Part shown: positions 17,175 to 25,856 of the stretch, piece after piece
Numbering within the stretch: the stretch's first letter is position 1
Layout: every line of letters begins with the position of its first letter
Assembly: GCA_048213135.1 (NCBI GenBank)
Contig: PS015009.1
Location: forward strand, 744,001-808,000
DNA from: Reclinomonas americana ATCC 50394
Lineage: Eukaryota > Jakobida > Jakobea > Jakobida
DNA length: 64,000 nt
Reading direction: 5' to 3'
The notes under the pieces: model-generated
Told to the model about the DNA's origin: nothing
What the model saw: the letters and a program-made list of their open reading frames with translations, nothing else
The model's database searches: none
Program-made: the position numbers and the translations under genes

Positions 17175-17834
17175 ATGGCAAGAGAACACTTGCCTTACCC
17201 GGTATATTCCATGCAGATCTCTCTAAGCAATGCTGGCAAAAGATTTAACCGGGAGTGGATATTCCGCCACTTCAGCCACGACTTTTTACCCGGCAACAGT
17301 TATGCCATCACTGGTCCCAACGGATCGGGAAAGTCCACCCTGTTGCAGGTCATCGCCGGCGCGCTTACTTTCAGCGAAGGAATGATCAGTTATGCCGCTG
17401 CCGGCGGTAACTCCATCGCCGCGGACCATGCCTACCGCCACATCAGCATCGCGGCCCCATACCTGGAGTTGATAGAAGAGTTTAGTGCAGCAGAAATGCT
17501 GGACTTCCACGCCAGGTTCAAAGACCTCGTTCTTCCCAAAAATGAAATACTGTCGCTCGTTGGATTGGAAACCGCTGCCGGTAAGCAGATCCGCTATTTC
17601 AGCAGTGGTATGAAACAACGCCTTAAACTGGCGCAGGCTTTTTTTAGTAAAGGAAGCGTATTACTGCTGGATGAACCCACCACCAATCTTGATGCTGATG
17701 GCATCGCTTTATACCAGCAACTCATACAGGATCACAGTTCCGGCAGGCTGGTGATTGTAAGCAGCAATGACAAAGAAGAATACGCGTTTTGCAGGGAAGT
17801 GATTGCTGTGGGCCAGTACAAAACACAAGAATAA
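17175..17834 (+). CDS. ABC transporter ATP-binding protein, no permease nearby
   Basis: 219 residues from ATG 17175, 6 bp after lpxA; a second in-frame ATG at 17211 (MQISLSNAGKRF) may be the true start. Walker A GPNGSGKST (about 47-55), signature FSSGMKQRLKLAQAF, Walker B SVLLLDEPTTNLD. The usual Q-loop Gln is not apparent (SIAAPYLELIEEFSA), and the H-switch position reads SSNDKEE, with Asn instead of His. No permease is adjacent. It resembles the CcmA-like single ATPase often linked to lpxA in Bacteroidota. Role in export is inferred. Confidence 0.85.
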   Translation: MAREHLPYPVYSMQISLSNAGKRFNREWIFRHFSHDFLPGNSYAITGPNGSGKSTLLQVIAGALTFSEGMISYAAAGGNSIAADHAYRHISIAAPYLELIEEFSAAEMLDFHARFKDLVLPKNEILSLVGLETAAGKQIRYFSSGMKQRLKLAQAFFSKGSVLLLDEPTTNLDADGIALYQQLIQDHSSGRLVIVSSNDKEEYAFCREVIAVGQYKTQE

Positions 17835-17864
17835 AACCTGCCATTGCCAGGGCAACAGCAGGTT
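17835..17864. terminator. bidirectional hairpin between convergent genes
   Basis: Near-perfect hairpin AACCTGC-CA-TTGCC-AG-GGCAA-CA-GCAGGTT directly after the ABC ATPase stop. It lies between convergent genes, with A-rich sequence on its left; no strong T-run on the right. Confidence 0.5.
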
Positions 17865-17891
17865 AAGAGGTCATCTCTTTTCGTAATTCCC

Positions 17892-18686
17892 TTACTTAAA
17901 ATATTTATACAGGTCTTTATCCTCCCCTTTCCACTGGGCGATCTTTGCCAGGGAGTTGATCAGCGGTTCCTGGAACCAGCCCGGCATACCTTTCAGGTAT
18001 GATTGGCTGTAACCCAGCAGGAGCGCCATATGCCAGGGATTCTGTGTCATATCGTTCTTCAGCAAACCATCGTTGATCAGGCCATAAGCTACCCGCAGGG
18101 TTTTTTCCAGTCCGCCTGCAGGGGATATTTTAACCAGCAATACCGACTTTTCCTTTCTCGCGTTTTTGAAGAAGTGCATGTCGGAACGGATTGCCATGGC
18201 AGAGTCGCCTTTTTGCAGCTTTATCTCTTTTCCATTGTGACCAATATTCACTTCGCCTTCCAGTACTTTGAACTGCTCTTCAAAGCTTTTATGATAATGC
18301 CAGTCATTACCTCCGTAGGGTTCCAGTTCAACCTGCACCAGTTCGTAGGCTCCATTGGTTTCCGCCCCGGTTTTAATAAATGTGGCGGAGTAGTTGCCCG
18401 CGGTGTTTATGATGGTTCTGTCGGAACGGGGCCCTACCGTATGGTCCAGCGGGGGTAAAAAAGCCGCAAACAGCACGATGGCGGCATAGCCAAAAATCAG
18501 CAGGAACAAGGGTAAGCCCAATATGGAATACAGGAGTTTCACCCGGAGTTGTCCTTTCCTTCGCCAGATGCGGAATACGCCAATCGGGTAGAACAACAGT
18601 GATAGCAGGTATAATCCATTCCTTCTTTTTGACGGTTTATCGGTTTTTTGCCCAACTCGTGTCGCGGGCACAGACAGATCTTGCAT
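17892..18686 (-). CDS. membrane protein with C-terminal-side cupin domain
   Basis: 264 residues from ATG 18686 (MQDLSVPATRVGQ); an in-frame ATG at 18728 would add 14. Two hydrophobic segments lie near the N-terminus (around GLYLLSLLFYPIGVF and LPLFLLIFGYAAIVLFAAF). A cupin barrel follows, with the first motif GGNDWHYHKSFEEQFKVLEGEVNIG (His and Glu ligands) and a second around SAMAIRSDMHFFKN. A helical tail completes it. The combination of membrane anchor and extracytoplasmic cupin is unusual; the ligand is unknown. Divergent from an AraC regulator across 83 bp, suggesting regulation by it. Confidence 0.75.
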   Translation of the reverse strand: MQDLSVPATRVGQKTDKPSKRRNGLYLLSLLFYPIGVFRIWRRKGQLRVKLLYSILGLPLFLLIFGYAAIVLFAAFLPPLDHTVGPRSDRTIINTAGNYSATFIKTGAETNGAYELVQVELEPYGGNDWHYHKSFEEQFKVLEGEVNIGHNGKEIKLQKGDSAMAIRSDMHFFKNARKEKSVLLVKISPAGGLEKTLRVAYGLINDGLLKNDMTQNPWHMALLLGYSQSYLKGMPGWFQEPLINSLAKIAQWKGEDKDLYKYFK

Positions 18687-18769
18687 AGTGTTTCTATTTT
18701 TATTTCCTGCAAAATTGCGACGCGACAAGGCTTTGCCTGTTTAGCCAAACGGATTTTGATTTAGGAAAA

Positions 18770-19750
18770 ATGGATAAGATCAACACTTCCAACTGGGATA
18801 ATTATTTCGGGCATACGGAACAAGCCCTTGTGTATGCCAGTGACCGGTATACCGAAACAACGTTCCGGTTTGCGGAAGAAAAACTGGCTTCCGGCAATAT
18901 TAAAGTGATTGCCGCGCCGGGCATGATGCTGACGGATCTTTTCATCAGCACCGATAAAGCTTTCCAGATGACCGATACCCAATCCCGGGAATCGGCAGAG
19001 TCGCTGTTTATCCTGAAAGGAAATGTTGAGTCGAAGTTTCATAACATGGAGCATGCCCTGTATTTAGGCAGACAGGATCACAGCATACAGTACAATGAAA
19101 GTTTCGCCGGTGATCACATCATCCATCCCGGCGGGTTTCATGCATTAACGATTACGTATGAACCGGGCTTCCTGCATAATTTATTGCAATGCTCAGAAGG
19201 CGGGCCCATGGAACAATTGAGCAAAGGGTTGGAAAAGAAACTAAATTTTCTGCCGGCGCCTTACTCCCTCACCTGGCAGGGAAGGATGGCGGATGTGATC
19301 CATGCTATACGCAGCTGCCCTTTCCAGGGACTAACCCGTTACCTGTTCATTGAAAGCAAGATGATGGAACTTTTTGTTTTGCAGATGGAACATGTGCAGG
19401 CAACGCAATCATCAGCACCCGGACAACGATGGAGTAAAACGGATACAGAAAAATTCTTCGCGGTAAAAGCATACATCGAAACTTCTTATTTAGAACCACT
19501 CACGCTTAAAGAGCTGACCTGCAAATTCGGGTTGAACGAGTTTAAACTCAAGAAAGGATACAAACAGCTTTTTCAAACCACGGTATTCGGACACATTCAT
19601 CACATGCGTATGCAGAAGGCGAAAAGCATGCTGGTGGAACAGGAGATGAGCGTATCGGAAGTGGCTTACAGCATCGGGTACAACAATGTGAGCAGCTTTT
19701 CGTCTGAATTTAAAAAGAGGTTCGGTTACAGCCCGGGTATGCGGCAGTAA
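18770..19750 (+). CDS. AraC-family transcriptional regulator
   Basis: 326 residues. The N-terminal half (about 1-215) is a sensing domain without a family I can name. The C-terminal AraC double helix-turn-helix (about 225-326) shows SYLEPLTLKELTCKFGLNEFKLKKGYKQLF and SVSEVAYSIGYNNVSSFSSEFKKRFGYSP, the classic signature. Transcribed away from the membrane-cupin gene, so it probably controls that gene and itself. ATG 18770. Ends 8 bp from the convergent ald stop. Confidence 0.9.
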   Translation: MDKINTSNWDNYFGHTEQALVYASDRYTETTFRFAEEKLASGNIKVIAAPGMMLTDLFISTDKAFQMTDTQSRESAESLFILKGNVESKFHNMEHALYLGRQDHSIQYNESFAGDHIIHPGGFHALTITYEPGFLHNLLQCSEGGPMEQLSKGLEKKLNFLPAPYSLTWQGRMADVIHAIRSCPFQGLTRYLFIESKMMELFVLQMEHVQATQSSAPGQRWSKTDTEKFFAVKAYIETSYLEPLTLKELTCKFGLNEFKLKKGYKQLFQTTVFGHIHHMRMQKAKSMLVEQEMSVSEVAYSIGYNNVSSFSSEFKKRFGYSPGMRQ

Positions 19751-19758
19751 AACACGAT

Positions 19759-20973
19759 CTATCTTTTGCTGGCGATGAGTAAATTGAGATCCGTATACTT
19801 CAGGTCGAACCTTTCGCTTAAATAGAAATTGGTAAGGCTTCCCTTGAACATATAGATACCGCTTCGGATGTTGATCTTGTACCAGATCACATTGTCTATA
19901 CCGCCGTCCGCGGCAGTTTCCAGCAACAGTGGCATCAGTACATTGCTGATGGCCTGGGAGGCCGTACGGGCAAAGCCGCTGGGAATATTGGGTACGCAGT
20001 AATGGATAACATCGTACTTGGTGAACACCGGTTTTTCATGCGTGGTTACATCGCTGGTCTCAAAACAACCGCCCCTGTCAATGCTCACATCCACGATCAC
20101 ACTGCCCGGCCGCATCTGGCTCACCATTTCTTCGGTAACCACAATGGGTGTTCTGCCACCATCGCCGCTGAGGGCGCCAACGGCCACATCGCAGGTCTTG
20201 AGTTGCTTGGCCAGTATCTTCGGTTCAATAACGCTCGTCCATAAACGCCCGCCGATATTGTTCTGCATCCGCTTTAACCGGTAAATATCATTGTCGAATG
20301 TTTTAACGCTGGCACCCATGGCCAGGGCCGTGCGGGCTGCATACTCCCCAACGATGCCCGCACCAATGATGATTACTTTTGTGGGCGGTATACCGCTGAT
20401 GCCGCCTACCAGTACTCCTTTGCCGTTGTTGGCATTACTGAGGTACTGCCCGGCAATGAGCATTACCGCGCTGCCGGCAATCTCGCTCATACTGCGTACA
20501 ATGGGATTGTGACCCGTATCATCCTTTAAATTCTCGAAACTGAGCGCCGTGATCTTTTTGTCCATCATCTTCTGCAGGATCTCCCGCTTCATAACGGCCA
20601 GGTGTATGGGTGAAATGATGTATTGATTGGGCTTCAGCAGTTCACATTCATCGTCGCTTACCGGCGCGCTTTTCACCAGTATATCGCATTCAAAAACTTC
20701 CTTTTTGCTGTACACCACTTTTGCACCCGCGTCGCTGTAGTTCACATCGCTGTAACTTGATCCTTCACCGGCTTTTGTTTCAATCATCACCCGGTGCCCG
20801 TTGGCCACCAGCACACCCACGGCTTCGGGGGTAAGGGCTACCCGGTTTTCGTTGAAAGAGCTTTCTTTAGGCAGGCCGATGAACATCTGCGCCCCTTTGG
20901 GTTTGATGTCGAGGGTCTCTTCCAGCGTCTCATAGGTGAATGAAGGGGATACAAAAGGTTTCGAAGTTGCCAC
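19759..20973 (-). CDS. ald: alanine dehydrogenase
   Basis: 404 residues from GTG 20973. NAD-dependent interconversion of L-alanine and pyruvate plus ammonia. Seen: IGLPKESSFNENRVALTPEAV N-terminal signature, catalytic-domain His in ISPIHLAVMKRE, Rossmann motif VIIIGAGIVGEYAARTALAMGA, and VDVSIDRGGCFETS. The N-terminal extension of about 29 residues before MFIGLPKES is common in the Bacteroidota form; an internal ATG at 20886 would remove it. Lies 36 bp downstream of tsaE on the same strand. Confidence 0.93.
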   Translation of the reverse strand: MATSKPFVSPSFTYETLEETLDIKPKGAQMFIGLPKESSFNENRVALTPEAVGVLVANGHRVMIETKAGEGSSYSDVNYSDAGAKVVYSKKEVFECDILVKSAPVSDDECELLKPNQYIISPIHLAVMKREILQKMMDKKITALSFENLKDDTGHNPIVRSMSEIAGSAVMLIAGQYLSNANNGKGVLVGGISGIPPTKVIIIGAGIVGEYAARTALAMGASVKTFDNDIYRLKRMQNNIGGRLWTSVIEPKILAKQLKTCDVAVGALSGDGGRTPIVVTEEMVSQMRPGSVIVDVSIDRGGCFETSDVTTHEKPVFTKYDVIHYCVPNIPSGFARTASQAISNVLMPLLLETAADGGIDNVIWYKINIRSGIYMFKGSLTNFYLSERFDLKYTDLNLLIASKR

Positions 20974-21009
20974 AATAGTTGGTTGTAATGGTTAAAATAC
21001 CTGCCTAAT

Positions 21010-21423
21010 TTACAAATTATAATTGAGCTTTCTGGTATTTGTGCCGTCCACATGGAGGTATACATGGAGCGTATCGGCGGGAAAAATGCCCGGTGTTCTT
21101 TCGGGCCATTCCACCAGGCAGGTGGCGCCGGAATAAAGACAGTCTTCCACCCCGGCATTAATGGCTTCCTGGGCATCGCGGATGCGGTAGAGGTCCATAT
21201 GGTAAACGGTGCTGCCATCCGCGGTAGCATATTCGTTGATGATGGAAAAAGTAGGGCTTGAAATGGTATCCTGCACACCCATGGCCTCGCAAAGCGCATG
21301 GATGAACGTTGTTTTGCCGGCGCCCATCTCACCATGAAAAGCAAATACCTTCCTGCCGGCGGTATCTGCCAGGAACTGCGCCGCGGCCTGTTTGATCGTA
21401 TCCAGCGAAAAAATCACATCCAT
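21010..21423 (-). CDS. tsaE: TsaE, tRNA threonylcarbamoyladenosine ATPase subunit
   Basis: 137 residues. P-loop FHGEMGAGKTTFIHAL, the ISSPTFSIINEY segment and HMDLYRI, followed by LVEWPER, are the TsaE (YjeE) signatures. It works with TsaB and TsaD in making the universal t6A modification of ANN-decoding tRNAs. The partners are not in this window. Probably co-transcribed with ald downstream. Confidence 0.93.
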   Translation of the reverse strand: MDVIFSLDTIKQAAAQFLADTAGRKVFAFHGEMGAGKTTFIHALCEAMGVQDTISSPTFSIINEYATADGSTVYHMDLYRIRDAQEAINAGVEDCLYSGATCLVEWPERTPGIFPADTLHVYLHVDGTNTRKLNYNL

Positions 21424-21473
21424 GATGCAAATATATTTTCCCTGTTTAGTAATCCGGCCCTGAAGGCAAAGAA

Positions 21474-21481
21474 TAATTTTG
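21474..21481 (+). promoter_or_regulatory. -7 box TAATTTTG 4 nt before copA ATG
   Basis: Exact TAnnTTTG word ending 4 nt before the ATG at 21486, leaving no room for a leader or ribosome binding site; predicted leaderless mRNA. Confidence 0.55.
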
Positions 21482-21485
21482 CAGT

Positions 21486-23609
21486 ATGGAAAAAATTGAA
21501 TGGAAGGTAGAAGGGATGGATTGCACCAATTGTGCGCTCACCATCAGCCGTTATCTTCAGAAAGAGGGGCAAAAAGAAGTGAAAGTGAACTTTATCGGGG
21601 GTGATGTCAGTTTCGAACTGGACAATAACAAAACCAAAGACGAGCTCGCCAAAGGCATCGCCGGGCTGGGTTACAAGGTATTACCCGAAAATGGCGATGA
21701 ACATAACGGACATGACCATCCCCGTACAGGTTTCTTTTCCAATCACCTGCAGCGTTTTCTTTTTTGTCTTCCTTTTACCCTTGTGCTGATGCTGCACATG
21801 CTGCCCTGGCATATCGGCTTCCTGATGAACCCCTGGATACAAATGGCCATTTGCCTGCCGGTATTTATTGTGGGCATGAGCTATTTTGGCGTAAGTGCCT
21901 TTAAAAGCCTTCGTCGCGGTATTCCCAATATGAATGTACTCATCGCGGTGGGTGCCCTGGCGGCATTCGTGTACAGCCTCATCGGTTCGCTCGGACATAT
22001 GGGTATGGATTATATTTTTTATGAGACCACGGCTACCATCATTACACTGGTGTTCCTGGGCGAATGGATAGAACACCGTTCCGTTGAAACCACCCAGCAG
22101 GAACTGAACAAATTGGCCCGTAAACAGAAAGTGATGGCCAATATGATCGCTTTCGACGAAGAACATAAGGAACTCATTTTCCCGGTAGAAAATACCCAAC
22201 TGCGGGTAGGCGATCTCGTACTCATTAAAAGCGGGGAACAGGTGCCGGTGGACTGTAAAATATTATGGGGCGATGCGCACGTGAATGAATCGCTGCTTAC
22301 GGGCGAAAGTAAACCCGTCAGCAAAGGAAAAAAAGACCAGCTCATTGGCGGCAGCCTGCTGACCGATGGCACCGTAAAAGCGCAGGTAACCGCAGTTGGA
22401 AAAGATACCATCCTCAGTAATATCCTCAACCTGGTAAAACAGGCACAGTCGGAAAAACCGCCGGTACAACAACTGGCGGATAAGATCAGCGGTGTTTTTG
22501 TGCCGGTGGTCATTGGTATTTCGGCACTCACTTTCCTGCTTAATTATTTCGCGTTTAACGTGAGCGGAACACAGTCGCTCATGCGCAGTATTGCCGTGCT
22601 GGTGATCAGTTGCCCCTGTGCTATGGGACTGGCTACGCCTGCGGCCATTGCCGTGGGACTGGGCAGGGCGGCACGCAACGGCATTTTATTCCGCAATGCC
22701 AAAAGCCTGGAATTATTCCGGCATATAAAGACGGTGGTGTTCGATAAAACGGGTACCCTCACCATTGGCCAACCCGTTCTTCAGCATATGCAAAGCGATC
22801 TGCCCGAAGCGGAATTCAAACGCGTTCTTTTTTCGCTGGAAAAATTTTCCAATCACCCGGTTGCCAAAGCGGTTGCCGAAGCCTGCAAAACCAATGACCC
22901 TATCTCCTGGAAAAAAATAGAAGAGATCAAAGGCGAGGGCATGCGTGCAGAAGACGCAGAAGGCAATACCTATAGATTGGGCTCTTACACCATTGCCCGG
23001 CAGTTGACGGAAGACCAGTCGCACAGCGCTTACCTCCTCATCAACGAAAAGCTCAGCGGCTGGATCGACGTGGAAGACGCCATACGCCCCGAAGCCAGGG
23101 AAGTGGTGCAATACCTGCACAGTAAAGGGTTGCAGACGGTACTGCTCAGTGGTGATAATACTTTCCGCACACAACAGATCGCCACGCAGTTAGGGATCGA
23201 TACGGTATACGCGGAGAAAAAACCGGAAGAAAAACTGGCCATTATTGAAGAGATCAACCGTACATCACCCGTAGCCATGGTAGGTGATGGCATCAACGAC
23301 GCCCCCGCGCTGGCCAAAGCCAGTATTGGTATTTCCATGGCCGATGCTACACAGCTGGCCATGCAAACAGCACAGGTAGTGCTGATGAACAAAGGCATAC
23401 AGAACCTGCCGCTTTCACTCGGACTGGGTAAGCATACTTTCATTACCATTAAAGAAAATTTGTTCTGGGCCTTTATCTACAACGTGGTGGCCATACCTGT
23501 TGCCGCGGTTGGTTTATTGCATCCTGGTGTGGCCGCGCTGGCTATGGGTTTCAGCGATGTGGTGCTGGCCATCAATTCCATCAGGCTGAATTATAAGAAG
23601 GTGGTGTAA
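21486..23609 (+). CDS. copA: heavy-metal (copper-type) P1B ATPase
   Basis: 707 residues. N-terminal heavy-metal-associated domain with GMDCTNC (C13, C16), then a short His-rich linker (EHNGHDHP). About eight membrane helices; the membrane metal site CPC lies in VISCPCAMGLATPAA. A-domain LLTGESKPV, phosphorylation site VFDKTGTLT, the HP signature in FSNHPVAKAV, and hinge MVGDGINDAPALAKA. CPC with CxxC points to Cu(I) export. No adjacent metal regulator. The copper theme recurs with the MbnP/MbnH-like pair at 39-41 kb. Confidence 0.94.
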   Translation: MEKIEWKVEGMDCTNCALTISRYLQKEGQKEVKVNFIGGDVSFELDNNKTKDELAKGIAGLGYKVLPENGDEHNGHDHPRTGFFSNHLQRFLFCLPFTLVLMLHMLPWHIGFLMNPWIQMAICLPVFIVGMSYFGVSAFKSLRRGIPNMNVLIAVGALAAFVYSLIGSLGHMGMDYIFYETTATIITLVFLGEWIEHRSVETTQQELNKLARKQKVMANMIAFDEEHKELIFPVENTQLRVGDLVLIKSGEQVPVDCKILWGDAHVNESLLTGESKPVSKGKKDQLIGGSLLTDGTVKAQVTAVGKDTILSNILNLVKQAQSEKPPVQQLADKISGVFVPVVIGISALTFLLNYFAFNVSGTQSLMRSIAVLVISCPCAMGLATPAAIAVGLGRAARNGILFRNAKSLELFRHIKTVVFDKTGTLTIGQPVLQHMQSDLPEAEFKRVLFSLEKFSNHPVAKAVAEACKTNDPISWKKIEEIKGEGMRAEDAEGNTYRLGSYTIARQLTEDQSHSAYLLINEKLSGWIDVEDAIRPEAREVVQYLHSKGLQTVLLSGDNTFRTQQIATQLGIDTVYAEKKPEEKLAIIEEINRTSPVAMVGDGINDAPALAKASIGISMADATQLAMQTAQVVLMNKGIQNLPLSLGLGKHTFITIKENLFWAFIYNVVAIPVAAVGLLHPGVAALAMGFSDVVLAINSIRLNYKKVV

Positions 23610-23735
23610 GATAACAATGGACCACGGACGACGGGTGCCATTTCTTCATTTTCATTCCTTCCTTCTTTCTTTTATCCGGTAAACCCGAACGGGTTCTATT
23701 TGCCAATGCAGTATATTTAAGCCCCGCGACATGAC

Positions 23736-25646
23736 ATGGACAATCATCCATCCGACATATTAAAGACTTACTGGGGTTATGATGCTTTCCGCCCGATGCA
23801 GGAAGAGATTATCAATGCTGTGCTGGAAGGGAAAGATGTACTGGCCCTGCTCCCTACGGGTGGCGGTAAATCAGTCTGCTTCCAGGTGCCCGCCATGGTT
23901 ATGGAAGGTATTTGCCTGGTGGTGAGCCCGCTCATCGCGTTAATGAAAGACCAGGTAGAGCAACTGCGCCGGAGAGACATACCCGCCCTGGCCATTTACA
24001 GCGGTATGAGTTTTACGGAGGTAAGAAATACCCTGCGTGAAGCGATATCGGGAAGATGCAAATTCCTGTATGTGTCGCCCGAAAGATTGGAGACCAACCT
24101 CTTTCTTGAATTCCTGCCCTCGCTGCCGGTGAACCTGCTGGCGGTTGATGAGGCGCATTGTATTTCCCAATGGGGTTATGATTTCAGACCGCCTTATGTA
24201 CGCATAGCCGCCATCCGTGAGCAACTGCCCGGCATACCCGTGCTGGCACTAACGGCGTCGGCTACACGGGAAGTGCAGGACGACATCTGTACTAAACTTC
24301 ATTTCGGCAAACAGCAGGAACGTTTTCAGCAGTCGTTTGAAAGACCCAACCTGTCGTACAGCGTTTTCAACACCCCTTCCAAACCCAATAAGCTGCTGGA
24401 GATATTGAATAATGTGCCGGGCTCGTCGATCGTGTATTGCAAAAGCCGCAAGCTGGCACAGGAAACCGCCAGGCTGCTGGGTATGCATGGCATTAGTGCC
24501 GATCATTACCATGCCGGGCTGAATAACGAGGAACGCAACCGCAAACAGGAAAGCTGGATCAATAACAACACCCGGGTGATCGTTTGCACCAACGCTTTTG
24601 GTATGGGCATCGATAAGCCTGATGTGCGGACAGTTGTTCATTACGATATTCCCGATTGCCTGGAAAACTATTACCAGGAAGCCGGGCGTGCAGGAAGAGA
24701 CGGTAAAAGATCTTATGCCGTATTGCTGTACCAGCCACAGGATATTGACACATTGAAAGAACAATCTGCCGTTCGTTTTCCCGACACCGATACATTGAAA
24801 AAGATCTATACCGCCCTCATGAATCATTTGCAGGTACCGGCTGGCAGTGGCGAAGGACGCAGCATCGATTTTGATATGAGTGCTTTTTGCGAAGCTTTCG
24901 GACTGTCGCCTTTCAGTACCGGCTATGCCATTAAAACACTGGAGCAGGAAGGGCTTTTCAGTTACAATGAAATGTTCTTCAAACCCTCCACCCTGCTGTT
25001 CACCAGCAACCGGCAGGAACTGAATGAACTGGAGCAGCAATTTCCGCAGCTCGATCCGCTGGTAAAAGGATTGTTGCGCAGTTATGAAGGTATTCTTGAT
25101 TATCCTGTTATGATCTTTGAACAACGCCTGGCGGGTTTTGTAAGAAAGGACACCGACTGGGTAAAACAGGGACTGAAAAAACTGCATGAGCTGGGCATTG
25201 TAGTTTATACCCCGCAAAAAGACAGGCCGCAGCTCTACCTTATCCGGAACCGGATGTACGCCGATACTTATACTATTGATGCAGCAGCCTACCTGCAGCG
25301 GAAGCAAAAGTTTGAGGAACGGGTAGCCGCTATGATCGGTTATATAACGGATACGGATAGCTGCCGCAGTGGTCACATTGCCCGTTACTTTACCGGCGAA
25401 CCGGTACCAGCCTGCGGCATATGCGATAATTGCCTGGCCCGGAAAGACAGGCAACCCAACGCTGCTGAATTCAGGGAACTGGCAGAACGTCTGCTCACCA
25501 TCCTGCAACAGCAACCGGCGAATATGGACACCTTACTGCGACTGCTCCGTCCCGTTAGCCGTGAAAAAATATGGAGAACAATAGACTATCTGGTGGCAGA
25601 AAAAAAAGCAGAAGCGGATAAAGAAGGGGTGATCAGGATTTTGTAG
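23736..25646 (+). CDS. recQ: RecQ-family ATP-dependent DNA helicase, short form
   Basis: 636 residues; 3'-5' helicase for recombination repair. RecQ motif 0 region (YWGYDAFRPMQEEII), Walker A LLPTGGGKSVCF, DEAH box AVDEAHCISQWG, and motif VI YQEAGRAGRDGK. The four-Cys zinc motif (CRSGHIARYF...CGICDNC) lies late, about residues 545-575, after an extra region of roughly 180 residues. No HRDC domain follows; the tail is a short helical segment. This matches the second, HRDC-less RecQ type seen in Bacteroidota. Confidence 0.92.
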   Translation: MDNHPSDILKTYWGYDAFRPMQEEIINAVLEGKDVLALLPTGGGKSVCFQVPAMVMEGICLVVSPLIALMKDQVEQLRRRDIPALAIYSGMSFTEVRNTLREAISGRCKFLYVSPERLETNLFLEFLPSLPVNLLAVDEAHCISQWGYDFRPPYVRIAAIREQLPGIPVLALTASATREVQDDICTKLHFGKQQERFQQSFERPNLSYSVFNTPSKPNKLLEILNNVPGSSIVYCKSRKLAQETARLLGMHGISADHYHAGLNNEERNRKQESWINNNTRVIVCTNAFGMGIDKPDVRTVVHYDIPDCLENYYQEAGRAGRDGKRSYAVLLYQPQDIDTLKEQSAVRFPDTDTLKKIYTALMNHLQVPAGSGEGRSIDFDMSAFCEAFGLSPFSTGYAIKTLEQEGLFSYNEMFFKPSTLLFTSNRQELNELEQQFPQLDPLVKGLLRSYEGILDYPVMIFEQRLAGFVRKDTDWVKQGLKKLHELGIVVYTPQKDRPQLYLIRNRMYADTYTIDAAAYLQRKQKFEERVAAMIGYITDTDSCRSGHIARYFTGEPVPACGICDNCLARKDRQPNAAEFRELAERLLTILQQQPANMDTLLRLLRPVSREKIWRTIDYLVAEKKAEADKEGVIRIL

Positions 25647-25673
25647 GAAATATGACCTGCCGGGCTAAAATAA

Positions 25674-25706
25674 AAAAGGGACCAAGATAGAAATCTAGTC
25701 CCGCTT
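25674..25706. terminator. bidirectional terminator between recQ and HerA-like gene
   Basis: Hairpin AAAGGGACcaAGAT...ATCTaGTCCC between convergent genes, with A-rich sequence on the left (T-run for the minus strand) and CGCTTT on the right. Confidence 0.55.
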
Positions 25707-25856
25707 TAAAATCCAATATCCTATGAAAAACCGAAGCGAAGATAATGTGGTTTTTACTATTATGCAACATTTTTATCAACTATTTTGGAGTTTTGGCCGC
25801 TTTGCGTAATTTTTACAACTTTTTAACAAATTGAAAATCAGCTTCTTAATATCTCT

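Noticed and set aside
18687-18769. AraC operator in the cupin/AraC divergent gap
   Set aside because: Only short imperfect inverted words (GCAAAATTGC, AAGGCTTTGCC); not strong enough to call.
24249-25514. 421-codon minus-strand open frame inside recQ
   Set aside because: Antisense shadow of a clear RecQ helicase; no motif or promoter of its own.
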